Shown: piece by piece, positions 52,776-64,000 of the stretch
Numbering within the stretch: the stretch's first letter is position 1
How the letters are laid out: each line of letters opens with the position of its first letter
Assembly (NCBI RefSeq): GCF_048128805.1
Contig: NC_136016.1
Span: forward strand, 22,799,676-22,863,675
DNA from: Centroberyx gerrardi
Taxonomy: Eukaryota; Chordata; Actinopteri; Beryciformes; Berycidae
DNA: 64,000 bases
Direction of reading: 5' to 3'
The notes under the pieces: model-generated
What the model was told of the DNA's origin: nothing
Databases searched by the model: none
The model's input: only the letters and a program-made list of their open reading frames with translations
Position numbers and translations under genes: made by a program

Positions 52776-53560
52776 CTGGCCAGACGACAGACCCGTTACC
52801 TAACGTTACGGTTCCTTTAAAAGACACTCAGAAATTACTCCCGTTACCGCCGGGATAAAACAAAAAAAATACTACGGTTTCTTTCTATCAGCTTTGCTTT
52901 TCTGCGAGAAACATCTTCTAAATGTTGACTGTCAGTAAACTCTGAGTCGAACACTGAAAGATGCGGTGGCCACTTGCTCTGCTTCGTGCTGGAGAAGATG
53001 ACGCTGTAACTTCACAGGTTTTATAGAGGTTGCGGTGCTTTATTGCCCCCCTGTGGCGGGAGTGATAACTGCCTCCAGCGGATACACTACCGAAGATCGT
53101 TCTTGTAACCACTAAGCTACTTCACATCTGAATCAGCAGGAAACAAAACTTTTTAAAATTATATTATTGATGAATACTCAGCTAATATGATAGTTAGTTA
53201 GTGTCTCACAACATTATTAGTGAATTCGATTATAACTAATATCTTATTCATTACGCTGTTTGAATGAATTTAATAATCCTCTCGCAGAAAAATAACTCGT
53301 CTAAACTGCCTAACGGAATTCACGCGAAGACGGAAGTAGATAGGAGTGAAACCTCTCGCTTTATCTGAACATACATACCATATTCCTTGTTTTTTATTTT
53401 TGGTCATTAGGAAATTATATGCAACAACATACTGATTGGCAATCTGCAACTAATGCAACGGTGCAATGAGAGGTTTGTATTTTAAAAGGTATAAAGCAAG
53501 TTAAAAAAAAAAGAAAAAAAAAAAGTTGCGTGAACCGGATGTAGAATCTTGCCGAACGAG
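52776..53560. promoter_or_regulatory. Divergent SUN1/HEATR1 promoter interval
   Basis: SUN1 runs left and HEATR1 runs right from this interval. It contains GC-rich, CpG-bearing patches and ETS-like core motifs (gacggaagtag near 53330, aaccggatgtag near 53535). No TATA box is evident. Start sites are not visible in sequence alone. Confidence 0.4.
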
Positions 53561-53628
53561 GTCACTGCAGCCATCAACAACGTGCACCCATGTGTTGGAT
53601 GTAGAGGCACAAGAAAAATAGAAAACAG
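53530..53628 (+). other. heatr1: Candidate HEATR1 5' non-coding exon
   Basis: The HEATR1 start-codon exon begins with an acceptor only a few bases before the ATG (tcagcag, ending 54668), so an upstream exon is required. The best donor I see is aaacag|gtatgg at 53628. The start is arbitrary. Confidence 0.35.
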
Positions 53629-54673
53629 GTATGGTCATTTGTAATTTTTCCATAAAAGACTTTCTGAATATTCTTCCGATATGCTTATGTAAATATTCGT
53701 AGGTTATTGCTGTTGACAAATCGCGTTTTATTTCACCAGCGGCGTTTGAGAAGTGTGATTTTGCTAACTTAGCTCAAGTATTCCTGTTGCTGTAGTTCAA
53801 CATTAGCATAACTAGTAACTAGATAATCATCTAACTATCAACTAAGTGCACACTGGCTACAGATACCACACTGGGTTCAACATCCGCCTGCAACACAACA
53901 GATCAGACCGAAGTATCATATGATTTCTCTGGGTTTGTTTCTCTAAAGTCTGAAGAGAGCTGTACCCCAAACTCCATTCAAAAATCTGACAAATTAACGT
54001 TGTCTTGTTAATGGGATGTGTGTGCAAAATATGCATTCCACGTAGAACATAAATAAAGACATGTTATTAATTTATACACTCTTCAATTCGGCATGTATGT
54101 AATCCATCAAACATCACTTCGTTATACTAAAATGTCATCTTTTAAAATGGTTCACATTGCTGGCTACCTGCCGCCCACCACAGTGTAACGTTATTTTGGT
54201 GCCGGAGGATTGCGGGAATATCCAAGCGAGCCAATTCAAAAAGCTGAGATGTTACTGAAATAACGCGTTGCTTGATAAATCATCTATATGCCGAAAATAC
54301 CAGAAGAACCTAACAATTCATAAAAGGTCTCCAGTCATGTTGTACCAGGTATGAACCTCTGCTGACTAACAAGGACACATTATTACCAGGTTTTTTGAGT
54401 GGAATTTGGCGTGACATATTTCTACCGAGTCAGAACGCATTCATAAGCAAACCAATTTAGAAAAAGTGAAATTTTATTTAAATAAGCGCTGCTTGGCGGA
54501 TCATATGTATGCTGAATTGAAGTTTGGATTCCAGCAATTCAGGAAAAAAGCCATAAGTCATTTCCTAGCAATTGTTAGCTTTGTATCAGTTCAACAGTAA
54601 GCACCGTTAGCTGCTGTATGTAATACAGCTCTGTAATCCAGCTTTGTACTGTGTGTGTGTGTCAGCAGACATC

Positions 54674-57600
54674 ATGACGTCCCTGGCCCACCAGCTGAAG
54701 CGGCTGGCCCTGCCGCAGAGCGACCCCGGCCTGCTGACCCGGGCTGAGGTCGCCTCGCTGCTCTTCGACCCCAAAGATGCTGCTTCCATGGACAGGAGCA
54801 CCTTCTATGCCCTGGGTGAGTCCTGTCCTGGTCCCAGAATGCACCGCTGCTGTGGTTATGTGTGTTTATTTGTGTGTGTGTGTGTGTGTGTGTGTGTTGG
54901 GATCAGACTGATATTGGCCTTAAAAATCTGATGTCAGACAATCATTGTCATCCACAAAATAGGGCAACAGACTTTAATGCGTTGGACCCCGGTTCTAATC
55001 CCATGAGCCTCGACTTGATGCATGAAGAGAAGACTTGAGACTTGACTTGACTTGGGTTCTGGTGACTTGGGACTTGACTCTGACTTGTACTTTGATGACT
55101 TGAAAAGGTTTCTAAAGTCTTGACTTGAGATCTTGTGTTTGTGTAAATGACTCAGATTGAAAGTGATGAGATTTGTTCCAGCAGACGACTGAATTTAAAT
55201 TCTGTTTTCTGAATTTGTATGGAATGATTGAATTTATTGAAGTTGAAACTGATTATAGAAATCAAACTCATGATGCTCTTACCGAGTTTTTATCCTATTA
55301 AAACCATATTGCATTGAAAAGTCCTAGATATTTAGTTTTCTTTAAGATATTAAATTGATACTGGACTCTTGATTTGTTCTGACTTGACTTGCTGTTCTAC
55401 ATTTAGACTTGAGACTTGACATTAATGACATGGACTTGACTTGGTAATCTACATTTAGACTTGAGACTTGACATTAATGACATGGACTTGACTTGGTAAT
55501 CTACATTTAGACTTGACACCAAAAGACTTAGAACCATGTTAGAGTGTCTGGAATTGGACACAGTTCTACTTCTGTTACCTCCGGGCTTCTTAGCCAGAAA
55601 ACCTGTGGTTCTTTGGCTCCGCCCACTGAGGTTTAACTCGACCAATGAGATCATTTCTGCCTGTGTATCACTAAACCTCCTCTCTGCCTCCTCTCTCCCT
55701 CCAGGTTGTACAGGACTAGAGGAGCTGCTGGGAATCGAACCGGCGTTCTCAGAGTTTCAGGACACTCTGTTCAGCCAGGCGTCTCTCAGCCTGGAGCGCA
55801 GCATCCAGTCCAAGGAGGTGAACGACAAGCTGGACGCCGGCGTGGCGCTCTTCCTCACCCGCCTCTCCCCGTACTTCCTCCTCAAGCCGGCTCACAAGTG
55901 CATCGAGTGGCTGGTTCACCGGTACGCTTCAGCTTCTGCTTCACACCCAGCCGACACTTCTGTTCACATCACTAAACCTAATTTTAATCACAAATGTTGT
56001 TTTACTGTAGCGGAAATATCACGAGAATTCATTATAGTGAGTATATGATGTGACCAATATGGGTTTTTGGCTTGAAGCTGACGATATTTTGTACCAATAT
56101 CAATATATATAACATAAATTTGGAACTGTAGATATTAAAAAAGTAATTACCTATCTTCATATTCTTATATAGCTATCTTTATAGATAAAATATGGTTGTT
56201 GTTTTTTATTCAAAGGCATTTTATCTATTTTTTTATACAGGTAGTTTTTTGAATTTTATTTGTTTATTTTTGCCATTTTCTTGCCAAAAAATTCCCCCCA
56301 AAAATTACAGTAATTCCGCACAGTCAGACTTTGTTGCCATTGAACGTTTATTTATTACATCGTTTCGTTGTTGTATTGAATTGTGAACCTCATATCACGT
56401 ATCAAATGGTATCGCGAGAGAAGAATATTGTTCCATCACTAATTTCCTGTATTATCCAAGTCAGGTTTCTATATAGGCGCTCTAAATAGCTCCAGATCAG
56501 ATGGAGTGTATTGATAACAGGATATTAAACAGTGTGTGTGTGTGTGTGTGTGTGTTGCAGGTTCCACATCCAGCTGTATAACGTGGACAGCCTGCTGGCC
56601 TGCGCTCTGCCGTACCACGAGACCAAGCTGTTCGTCAGAGTGCTGCAGCTGCTGAAGATCACAGACCCGACGCACCGCTGGAACTGGCTGCACTGCCTGC
56701 AGGTCAGTGGCTGTTTACATGTGTTAGTGTGTGTGTGTTTGTGTGTTAGTGTGTGTGTTTGTGGGTGGGTGTCTGTCTCTGTGCCTCTGCAACTGTGTTC
56801 GGGTTAGGGGCAAATCCAAGAACGCCAAGTCAATATGTTGCACAGTTAGGGCTGAAATAGGAACCTCTGGCTATCAGATGTCAACATCCGTCTCCTTCTA
56901 CCCATAATCCCTTGTGTTTCGGGGTGGTTTGCTGTAGTCGGTTGGATTAATGAACCGCACGGCAGTTCTCTTGTTAGAGGACTGAGACTCTCGCTGCCAT
57001 TATTTGGTGCCACCAGAGTTCAAAGGTCATTGATCTCACCTGGACAAACCAACAGAACTAAAGGAGGAAACACTGCAGAGTTCAGATAAACTCTTTGTCA
57101 TGATAAAGAAAATTAAATCAAAGGGCTGCAGAAAACAGCGTTGCAGAAGGAACTCTGTACCTAAGCACTATGCGATAACTGCAATTTACAGAACCAGGGC
57201 TTATGGGAGAGTAATTAATGTCAGCATGGTTTTGTCTGTTCAGAAACCAGGCGTGCCTCTGGCCAGAGGAACGCTCATCACTCACTGCTACAAAGACCTG
57301 AGCTTCATGGACTTCATCTGCACCCTGGTCACCAAGTCAATCAAGGTAAACTGACTCGTCTGTCACACTGCGTCGCACCGAGTCAGACCGCTTTACATGT
57401 GTGTGTGTGATTTTTGAAATGTTGAAAACAAAGGACAGTTCTAGTTCTGGTGTTCAGCATTTGGCTCATGTCCCTCATTACATCTCTACTTTATATTATT
57501 TATCAGCAAGATTTTCAAGCAAAATCAAAAATACTTGTAAGCAAAAAACCTGAAATTTGTCTGAGAACTGACTGAGAACCGCAGCTTCATCAGATCTTCA

Positions 57601-60600
57601 CTGCTCCCCTCTGTCTTCTTCTCTGCAGGCGTACTCGGGACACTCTGGTAACTATTCCCAGCTCAGAGTGATCTTCTCCTTCTACGCCTCCACCATCGTC
57701 CCGGCTCTGGACGCTGTGGAGAAAGTGTCGGACACCATCATCTCCAAACTGCTGCCTTACGTTCAGAGGGTAATCCATCAGTGAACAGCTGTTAGCACTA
57801 CTGATGCTCTAGCCTGTTATTCAGACTGAATGGCCGTTTTGTTCCCATTTCCTCATTGTTAGTCATTTTCTGAGTGGGGGGGGTTGATTTTCCCCCGAAC
57901 CAATCACTAGTGACCGACGTATCTGAACCAATCACTAGTGACCGACGTATCTGAACCAATCACTAGTGACTGACGTATCCGGCCGCTCTGACGTTATTTT
58001 CAGATTTCAAATTCAGCAAATCCATTCTGCCGAAATGCCAATGAAAAACCGTCCGACGAACAGTTCAAACTTTAGTCCCGCCCACAAAGGCTCTGATTGG
58101 CTCGATTGTTTCTCAGAGCGAGAACAAGCCGTTGAAGAGGGAAACACCAGACTCTCTGAACCGCTCCACAAAATCAGAAAAGTGGGCGGGACGAGATTCA
58201 GGAGTCTGGAACCAGGATACTGACGCACCGATATATCGCTAGACAATCGATATCGGCCTATCTGGACTTTGACAAGCACAGTCAGTATCGATTATATTTT
58301 TACAGCCAATTGTTGTGTGTGTGGTGATGTCACCTACAGCTAGCTGGTACCAGAGATCAGCCAATAGCAGATGGCAAAATCAGTAACATGCTTTTTACCA
58401 TTAGATGTCAGGCTTTACACAGATTTGGGTTTGGGGTTTAGTTCCTCTTTAAATAGTCCGTGTGAAGCTGTCCCATATGCAAACACTGACAGTGTTTTTA
58501 TTTCCTTTTTAATGGGAATTCCTGTTTATATACACTACCAGTCAAAAGTTTGGACACACCACATTTCTCTTTATTTTCACTATTTTCCACATTTTAGAAT
58601 AACAGTAAAGACATCAAAACTATGAAATAACACAGCGACCAAAACAGTGTTAAACAAATCAAAACTATCTTATATTTTAGATTCTTTAAAGTAGCCGCCC
58701 TTTGCCTTGATGGAAAGGCAAAAGGCTTTGGAAAGAAATTCATACATAGGATCAACTTCACTATTTATATTTGTCTAAGAAACTAATTTCAAGCATTTAA
58801 GCAGAAACCTTTAGATCAAAATGACTTTAAGAGAATGAAACACACAGAACATTCAGTCAGGTGGGTCCAAACTTTCGGCGGGCAGTGTATATATATTTTT
58901 TACCCCCATTCTTATGAATATAGGCCTATTTCCAACACAAATTCCCCTTTTCAGTTATTTTGATGACATGTCTCTCTGTCCGCTCCAGGGTCTGAAGTCG
59001 TCCGTGGCAGACTACAAGGCAGCCACCTACATGATCGTGTGCCAGCTGGCTGTGAAGGTGGTGATGGAGGCGAGTCTGGTCGACACGCTCGCCCTGCACA
59101 TCAGCAAGTCCCTGCTCAGAGAGCCGGTCCTGGATAAAGAGGGGCTGGGCTGCCTCATCGTCCTGCTGCAGAACCAGAAGGAGGGAGCTGTCGGGCCCAG
59201 GTGGGTGCAGATCCGTGGAGAACAGATCAATCATATAATTAGTTTAGAGAGTGTGTTCAGATCGGAGGCTGCAGTCTGACCTACCTGTTCCTCCTCAGAG
59301 CCTGCAGTCGTCTGTGCTGCATGCCGTCTCTGGTTGCGACGCTGCAGCTCCTGGCGGCGCTGCATGACGTCGGCCCGCTGCTGCGCTACCTGCTGCCCCA
59401 CCTGCTGCACGCCGCCTTCAGCAACACTTCTGGTAAGACACAGGGCCGCAGGATTTAGACACAAAGTCTTATTAAGATCTGTTTTGTTGTTGTTTAAATT
59501 TACAGTACACATGGACACATAAATCCACACTATCTGTTCTGGATACGCTCTGTGAACTGAACATTATAACGATTAACCGATTAAAACATCTAAAATAATC
59601 TCTTCCCTGTTGTTTTTTAGATGAGTTGGAGATGGAGGAGGCCGAGACTCCGGCTCCCAGTCACTGCAGAGTGTTGGAGTCGATCCTGCAGGCCGTTCCC
59701 CTCACCAAAGGCCTGGACAACACTGTGGCTCGGTAAACACACAGCCTTCACCCCAAAAAATATTAAGAAACATCAGATTTTTGAGTTTGAGTGAAGGACT
59801 ATAGCCTGGTGGTTACAATAACTTACTTAATTTAAAGCCTTAAGAGGGATCAATGTCTTAAATACAGTTATTAGATGTCTTATTTTTAGCTAATGGGTGG
59901 TACTGTCGGTCGGTCGGTCTCTCTGTTCACCACTCTCTGGGTCACGTGGGCCACAGGAAGTTAGACTGCAGACTCTCAAGCAGGAGACCCGAGTTCGATT
60001 CTCAGCAGAGATTCTCCCACAAACTTCAACGTCGCAGGCTGTTAGACTCTTAGTCTTGTTTCACCATGCAGTGCAGGTTCCTTTTTGCTGTATGCAAATG
60101 TACACAGTAAACCGGACGGCCAGGGTGTATGATTATGATTTCCCCACGTTGCCTTCAGCGTATAGAAAAGTTATAGATGAGTGACCGGTGTTGTTGTTCC
60201 TGCAGTTTGCTGATAGATGAATATCTGAGTCAGAACCAGCTGACTGACGAACACGTCGCCGCCCTCAACCAGCGCCTGCTGCCTCTGGTGCGGCTGTTCG
60301 AGTCCAAGTGAGTCTGACTGAAATACCACGATGTTTCACATTTTAGGCATTCAGCTGATGCTCTTTTAATGTTTGGGAACCAGAAACTAGAAAAACTGTT
60401 CTGGCAAGAAAGGAGAGGAAGTGCTGGGAAAGATTGATTGGTCATTGAACAGCTAAATTGATTTATTTAAAGATTGGAGTATAATTTAATTTTCATATTT
60501 TTATACATTTTTTATATGCACACAAGACCGCAAATTACATATTTCCAAAGCAATCACGAAACTATCTTTCCATGGCTTTAAGCTGATTAGTCCCAGTATC

Positions 60601-60904
60601 AGTGTGCATGTAAACACACTCATTTTAAGTCACTCAGGTTAAGAGCATCAGCTAGGTGTCTAAAATGTAAAAACACACAGTATTGTGCATTACCACATGG
60701 TGTTATGAGACTAACTTGGTGTTTGTTAGTCTCTTGTGATGCTGAACAGTCACCTGGTCTCCCTGCAGGTACTGCACAGCTCTGGAGGCTGCAGTCGCAG
60801 CTCATGTCGGCGACGTCAGCAACACAAAACAGAAGCAGCTCTTCCACCAGTTCCTCTCTCTGTCCATGAGCAGCGGAAAATACCAGGTACGTACGAGAGG
60901 AGAT

Positions 60905-60968
<64 letters not shown>

Positions 60969-62472
60969 AGAGTAAGGAAAATAACTCCTCAAACTGAGAT
61001 GTTGGAATAGAGAAAGACCATGTTTAATGAAAGGCCGTGTGCTCAGGTGAAACGGTGCAAAATCTTTTCATGCTGCCTCATCATGAGCGCTCGCACAAAA
61101 GCACCAGGCAGAAAATACAAAATAAATGCCAAAAACGGAAGCAAACAGAATAAAATCAATGTCAAAAACGACAGAAAAGATAAAGACAGAAACGTGACTT
61201 GATCTGTGTCATGTCCGTCTGCAGATCCTGGGCGACTCGGGCACCTCCCTGCTGCTCAGTCTGAATCACCCGCTGCCCTCCGTCCGCAGCCTGGCTGTGG
61301 AGCATCTGATGGGCCTCATCTCCTCCGGACAGGTACGTCAGCAGATCTGTTGTTTTTGGTGTTTTCTTTCTTTCTGCAGTCACATTTCTGTTAGCTTTCA
61401 CATGAAAAACAACAATCAGTCCAGTAACAGCATGTAATCAGTTCCTTAGGGCCAAATCTTCCTCTTCACATTTAAAGTTCAGGAGCATAACTGACCACAC
61501 AACCAGATAATTTACAGCAAAGAGTGCAGAAAAGTCCATCATGCGTAGGTGAAGGGACTGGAATCAGATTTGTTTTGACTGTCTAACCTGCAGGATGACA
61601 GGTGACCAAAACTTCAATAAACGAGCTACTTGTGAGTCATGTGACTTTTGTTTATAAGCCCCTCGCTTGCAATTGGCCTAAACAAACCAAATACAAAAAC
61701 TAGGGATGCACCGATACCGATACCAGGCTAAAATGGAATATCGGTATCGGAGATTTTACCCAAGACTAAAATCTGATACCGAAAGCCATGAGTAACATGT
61801 AAGAAATCAAAGCAAACTGTCTTGATTTTATACATTTGTGGCACATAGAAGCCTGTATTTCTCAAACAGTGGGAAAAACAAGGATTTTATCTCAATAATT
61901 TTGTCCATTGACCCCAAACTAAGGAAGTCAGCCTGCACTGTTCAGTAAAAGTAATGGATCGGATCGGTACTCAGTATCGGCCGATACTTAAACTTTCATA
62001 CTCGTAATCGGTATCGGCATTGAAAAAGTGGCATCGATGCATCCCTAACAAAAACACAACAAAGTCCACTGTTCCTCCATGGTTCAGACCAAAGAAAACC
62101 AACTGTAGGTGTGACTGCAGCCTCTTTCTCACTGTAGCGTCTCTGTCTGTAACAGCAGGAGAGTCTGGACGAGGCGTTCCTGAAGGAGGCGGTGATGGAG
62201 CGGCTGAGGGACGACGTGCCGGAGGTCGTGGCTGCCGCCCTCAGAGCCCTGGAGGTCAGCTGGGTTTCAGATGGTTTGACTCCAAAACCACCTGGGAAAC
62301 ATCTCATTCACATTCTCCCTACCTTTGAACTCTTGCTCAGTGATATTCTGTTGTTGTTGTTGTTGTTGTTTAGGTCTTCATGGATCGTCTGGATCCAGAA
62401 GACATTGTCTCCTGTTTGCTGTCACTGCTGCAGAGAACAGACATTTCTCTGGCTGATCAGTGGTCAGTAGAG

Positions 62473-62521
<49 letters not shown>

Positions 62522-63862
62522 CTGCATTACATAAAAATATATGTATTCACCCATGACTGATAATGACATCACATCAGTTGCATCGTTGTCATGACTTTGA
62601 TAACACCCAGATGTTTCTCCTCCGTTCTTTTATTCTATTGGTTATTCTTTTTTATTTGTTTCTTTTTTTACTTCTTGCTTACTATTCATAAAATTATTAG
62701 TATTATCATTATTATTATTATTTACAATTTAAGATTTATTATTTCATGTCTGATTATTTTTTATTTGTTATTAATTCGATTTCTTAGACTATAGATTATT
62801 ATTATTCATTTATTCTATAGTAATAATTGGTGGTAGTAGTAGTAATAATAATAGTAGTAATATTATTGTAAATGCATCTATATAATACTGTGTGTCCTGT
62901 CTTGTCTGCAGGCTGGCGGTGCTGCAGGAAGCGGTGCGGCTCCTGTCTGACCCCCGCCTGGTGAAGGGGGGGGCGGAGCTTATTGAGAGGGCGGGCTGGA
63001 CGCTGCTGCCCCTCCTGGTGGTCAGCTCCGCCCGGCCGGACTCCGCCCCGCTGCAGCTGGCCTGCTGCGTCGCCCGCTGCGCCGTCCTCACCCAGCACCC
63101 GCTCACCCTGGACTGGGCTCAAGGTGACGGGACAAAACTATTCACAACCTTTTAGTGTCAGGAAGGAAAGTTTGTAGTTCAGTTTTCACAGTGAAATGTC
63201 TTGAATGATATTATCTTAACTCACAGCTTAAAGAGGTCTTGAAATACATTTAGCATTTCAAGTGTTAAATCAGAGTTCAGCACAGTCATGCAAACATATA
63301 TTATATGTCTGTGTTTTTTTTCATGTTCATTAGCATCAAAAGGCCTTAAAACCTTTTAATTTAAGTTGATGAAACTTGCAAACAGCCTGTTTTAGTTTTG
63401 TTTATTTGTAAAAACACTGGAAAAGTGAGTAAAATGTTGAAGTAAACTGTACAGCAGTTTACAGAAATTTACTTTCAAATCATTCAGAAATCAGATTCAC
63501 CATAGATGCTTACTCTGCTTACATTTGACATTTTCCATACCATTAACTGACACTCTTATTCAGATTGGCATACACTGAGTGCAGCAGTAGAATAAGCTTA
63601 AATTCCTACATAACATGACAGTGAACATTACATGTGAATCAAGATTACTCTAGGAGCATAATACATTGAACTGGGAATAGGTCTGTGTGTGAGAGTAGAC
63701 CTGGAAGTGAATTAACATCAGAATGTTTTTTGCCCCACAGAGCTGGAGAAAGTGCTGAAGCGAAGCTCTGAACCCGACTTCTTAGGTTTGGCCAACCAGC
63801 GTCTCGTCTCCACTCTGACCAAGAACCTGGCCAACATGGAGCATTTCTCCAGACGGGACGCT
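54674..63862 (+). CDS. heatr1: HEATR1 (UTP10/BAP28), N-terminal third, continues beyond window
   Basis: Fifteen exons: 54674-54815, 55705-55921, 56561-56702, 57244-57345, 57629-57769, 58989-59200, 59299-59432, 59621-59732, 60206-60307, 60769-60886, 61225-61332, 62156-62254, 62374-62462, 62912-63123, 63741-63862. All joins are in phase, 684 codons of roughly 2140 expected. The start MTSLAHQLKRLALPQS and stretches such as LITHCYKDLSFMDFIC, LKSSVADYKAATYMI and LFHQFLSLSMSSGKYQ identify the family. HEATR1 is a giant HEAT-repeat protein of the nucleolar small-subunit processome (t-UTP/UtpA), needed for rRNA transcription and early pre-rRNA processing. The last exon ends GAC GCT|gtgagt; no further exon is seen before 64000. 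One acceptor (62151-62158) is a CAGCAG tandem. It looks intact as far as visible. Confidence 0.95.
55010..55525 (+). repeat. GACTTGACTTGG dispersed repeat, copy 2
   Basis: Dense gacttgacttg motifs and two near-identical units of about 58 bp around 55410-55515. Inverted relative to 51960-52210. Such sequence is common in fish genomes; class unknown. Confidence 0.7.
56885..57090 (+). repeat. Dispersed repeat family A, copy 5
   Basis: Shares gtctccttctacccataatc, gttagaggactgagactctc and ggtgccaccagagttcaaag with the other copies. In a HEATR1 intron. Confidence 0.65.
57897..57979. repeat. 28-bp tandem repeat, three copies
   Basis: Unit gaaccaatcactagtgaccg plus acgtatct, the third copy slightly diverged. 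In a HEATR1 intron, 128 bases after an exon. Confidence 0.9.
58532..58894 (+). mobile_element. Tc1/mariner-like non-autonomous element, near full length
   Basis: Left end tacactaccagtcaaaagttt and right end gtccaaactttcggcgggcagtgta are inverted repeats, flanked by TA-rich sequence (tatata), consistent with TA target duplication. Matches the truncated copy at 3763-4064. No transposase. In a HEATR1 intron about 95 bases before an exon. Confidence 0.8.
59930..60100 (+). repeat. Possible tRNA-derived SINE fragment
   Basis: gagacccgagttcgattctc resembles a tRNA B box, with gttagactgcagactctc upstream. I cannot fold a full cloverleaf and there is no A tail, so a SINE remnant is only a guess. Confidence 0.3.
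61570..62105 (-). repeat. Dispersed repeat family A, copy 6, interrupted
   Basis: Reverse-orientation copy matching 637-790 (gtcatgtgacttttgtttat, aaccaaatac then aacaaagtc). It is split by the hAT-type element at 61701-62047. The right edge reaches close to the HEATR1 exon at 62156. Confidence 0.65.
61701..62047. mobile_element. hAT-type MITE with exact target duplication, inserted in family A
   Basis: Ends tagggatgcaccgatacc and gcatcgatgcatcccta are inverted repeats. Exact 8-bp duplication acaaaaac at 61693-61700 and 62048-62055. 347 bp with repeated ggtatcgg motifs. Confidence 0.93.
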
Positions 63863-64000
63863 GTGAGTCTCCTTCCTGGTCTTTATTTCCCTCTGTCAGC
63901 CAGGCTGGCAACCAACACAAGTCTACAGAACACTTCAGTCATGGTTACAGCGAGGACAGAGATTCTCTGTTTGGCAGACAGACTTTGTAAAGTCCTTCGG

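Noticed and set aside
59930..60010. tRNA gene
   Set aside because: Only a B-box-like stretch; acceptor stem and anticodon arm do not pair.

Overview
The window is vertebrate nuclear DNA, most likely from a teleost fish. Short GC-rich exons with GT-AG introns sit in AT-richer DNA crowded with MITE-like hAT-type elements, a tRNA-derived SINE of a fish type, an L1-like LINE 3' end, Tc1-like pieces and long CA/GA microsatellites. There is no bacterial operon, CRISPR array, rRNA gene or convincing functional tRNA. I did not find an undescribed multi-gene system. The interest lies in splice-site structure, modular exons and a well-preserved record of nested transposon insertions.

Layout: (1) 379-1336 (+), the last two coding exons of a gene that begins before the window and that I could not identify. 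(2) 1337-11294, an intergenic stretch of about 10 kb made largely of dispersed repeats. (3) 11295-19481 (-), a complete nine-exon GET4 gene (324 aa). (4) 21696-50588 (-), a complete SUN1 gene with 22 coding exons (1024 aa) and a 5' non-coding exon near 52.7 kb. (5) 54674-63862 (+), the first 15 coding exons of HEATR1 (684 codons, about a third of the protein); it runs off the right edge. I checked every exon chain by hand: reading phase is continuous across all joins and exon lengths match whole codon counts.

Functional context: GET4 works in the BAG6/TRC pathway that delivers tail-anchored proteins to the ER. SUN1 is the inner-nuclear-membrane half of the LINC complex and binds KASH proteins. 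HEATR1 (UTP10/BAP28) is a nucleolar ribosome-biogenesis factor. They do not form a pathway together. GET4 and SUN1 are neighbours in the human genome too (7p22.3), which supports the SUN1 rather than SUN2 call, whereas human HEATR1 lies on 1q. SUN1 and HEATR1 are divergently transcribed from a shared upstream interval of roughly 0.8 kb or more.

Most notable: three very long polypurine tracts (12.1, 27.3 and 43.3 kb) each lie directly against a 3' splice site of GET4 or SUN1, always oriented so the pre-mRNA is CU-rich. One contains about ten copies of the real SUN1 acceptor in which AG has become AC. SUN1 also has a GC-AG intron, a run of six symmetric phase-1 exons, and two neighbouring exons that look duplicated. 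Several hAT-type elements keep exact 8-bp target duplications, including one nested inside another.
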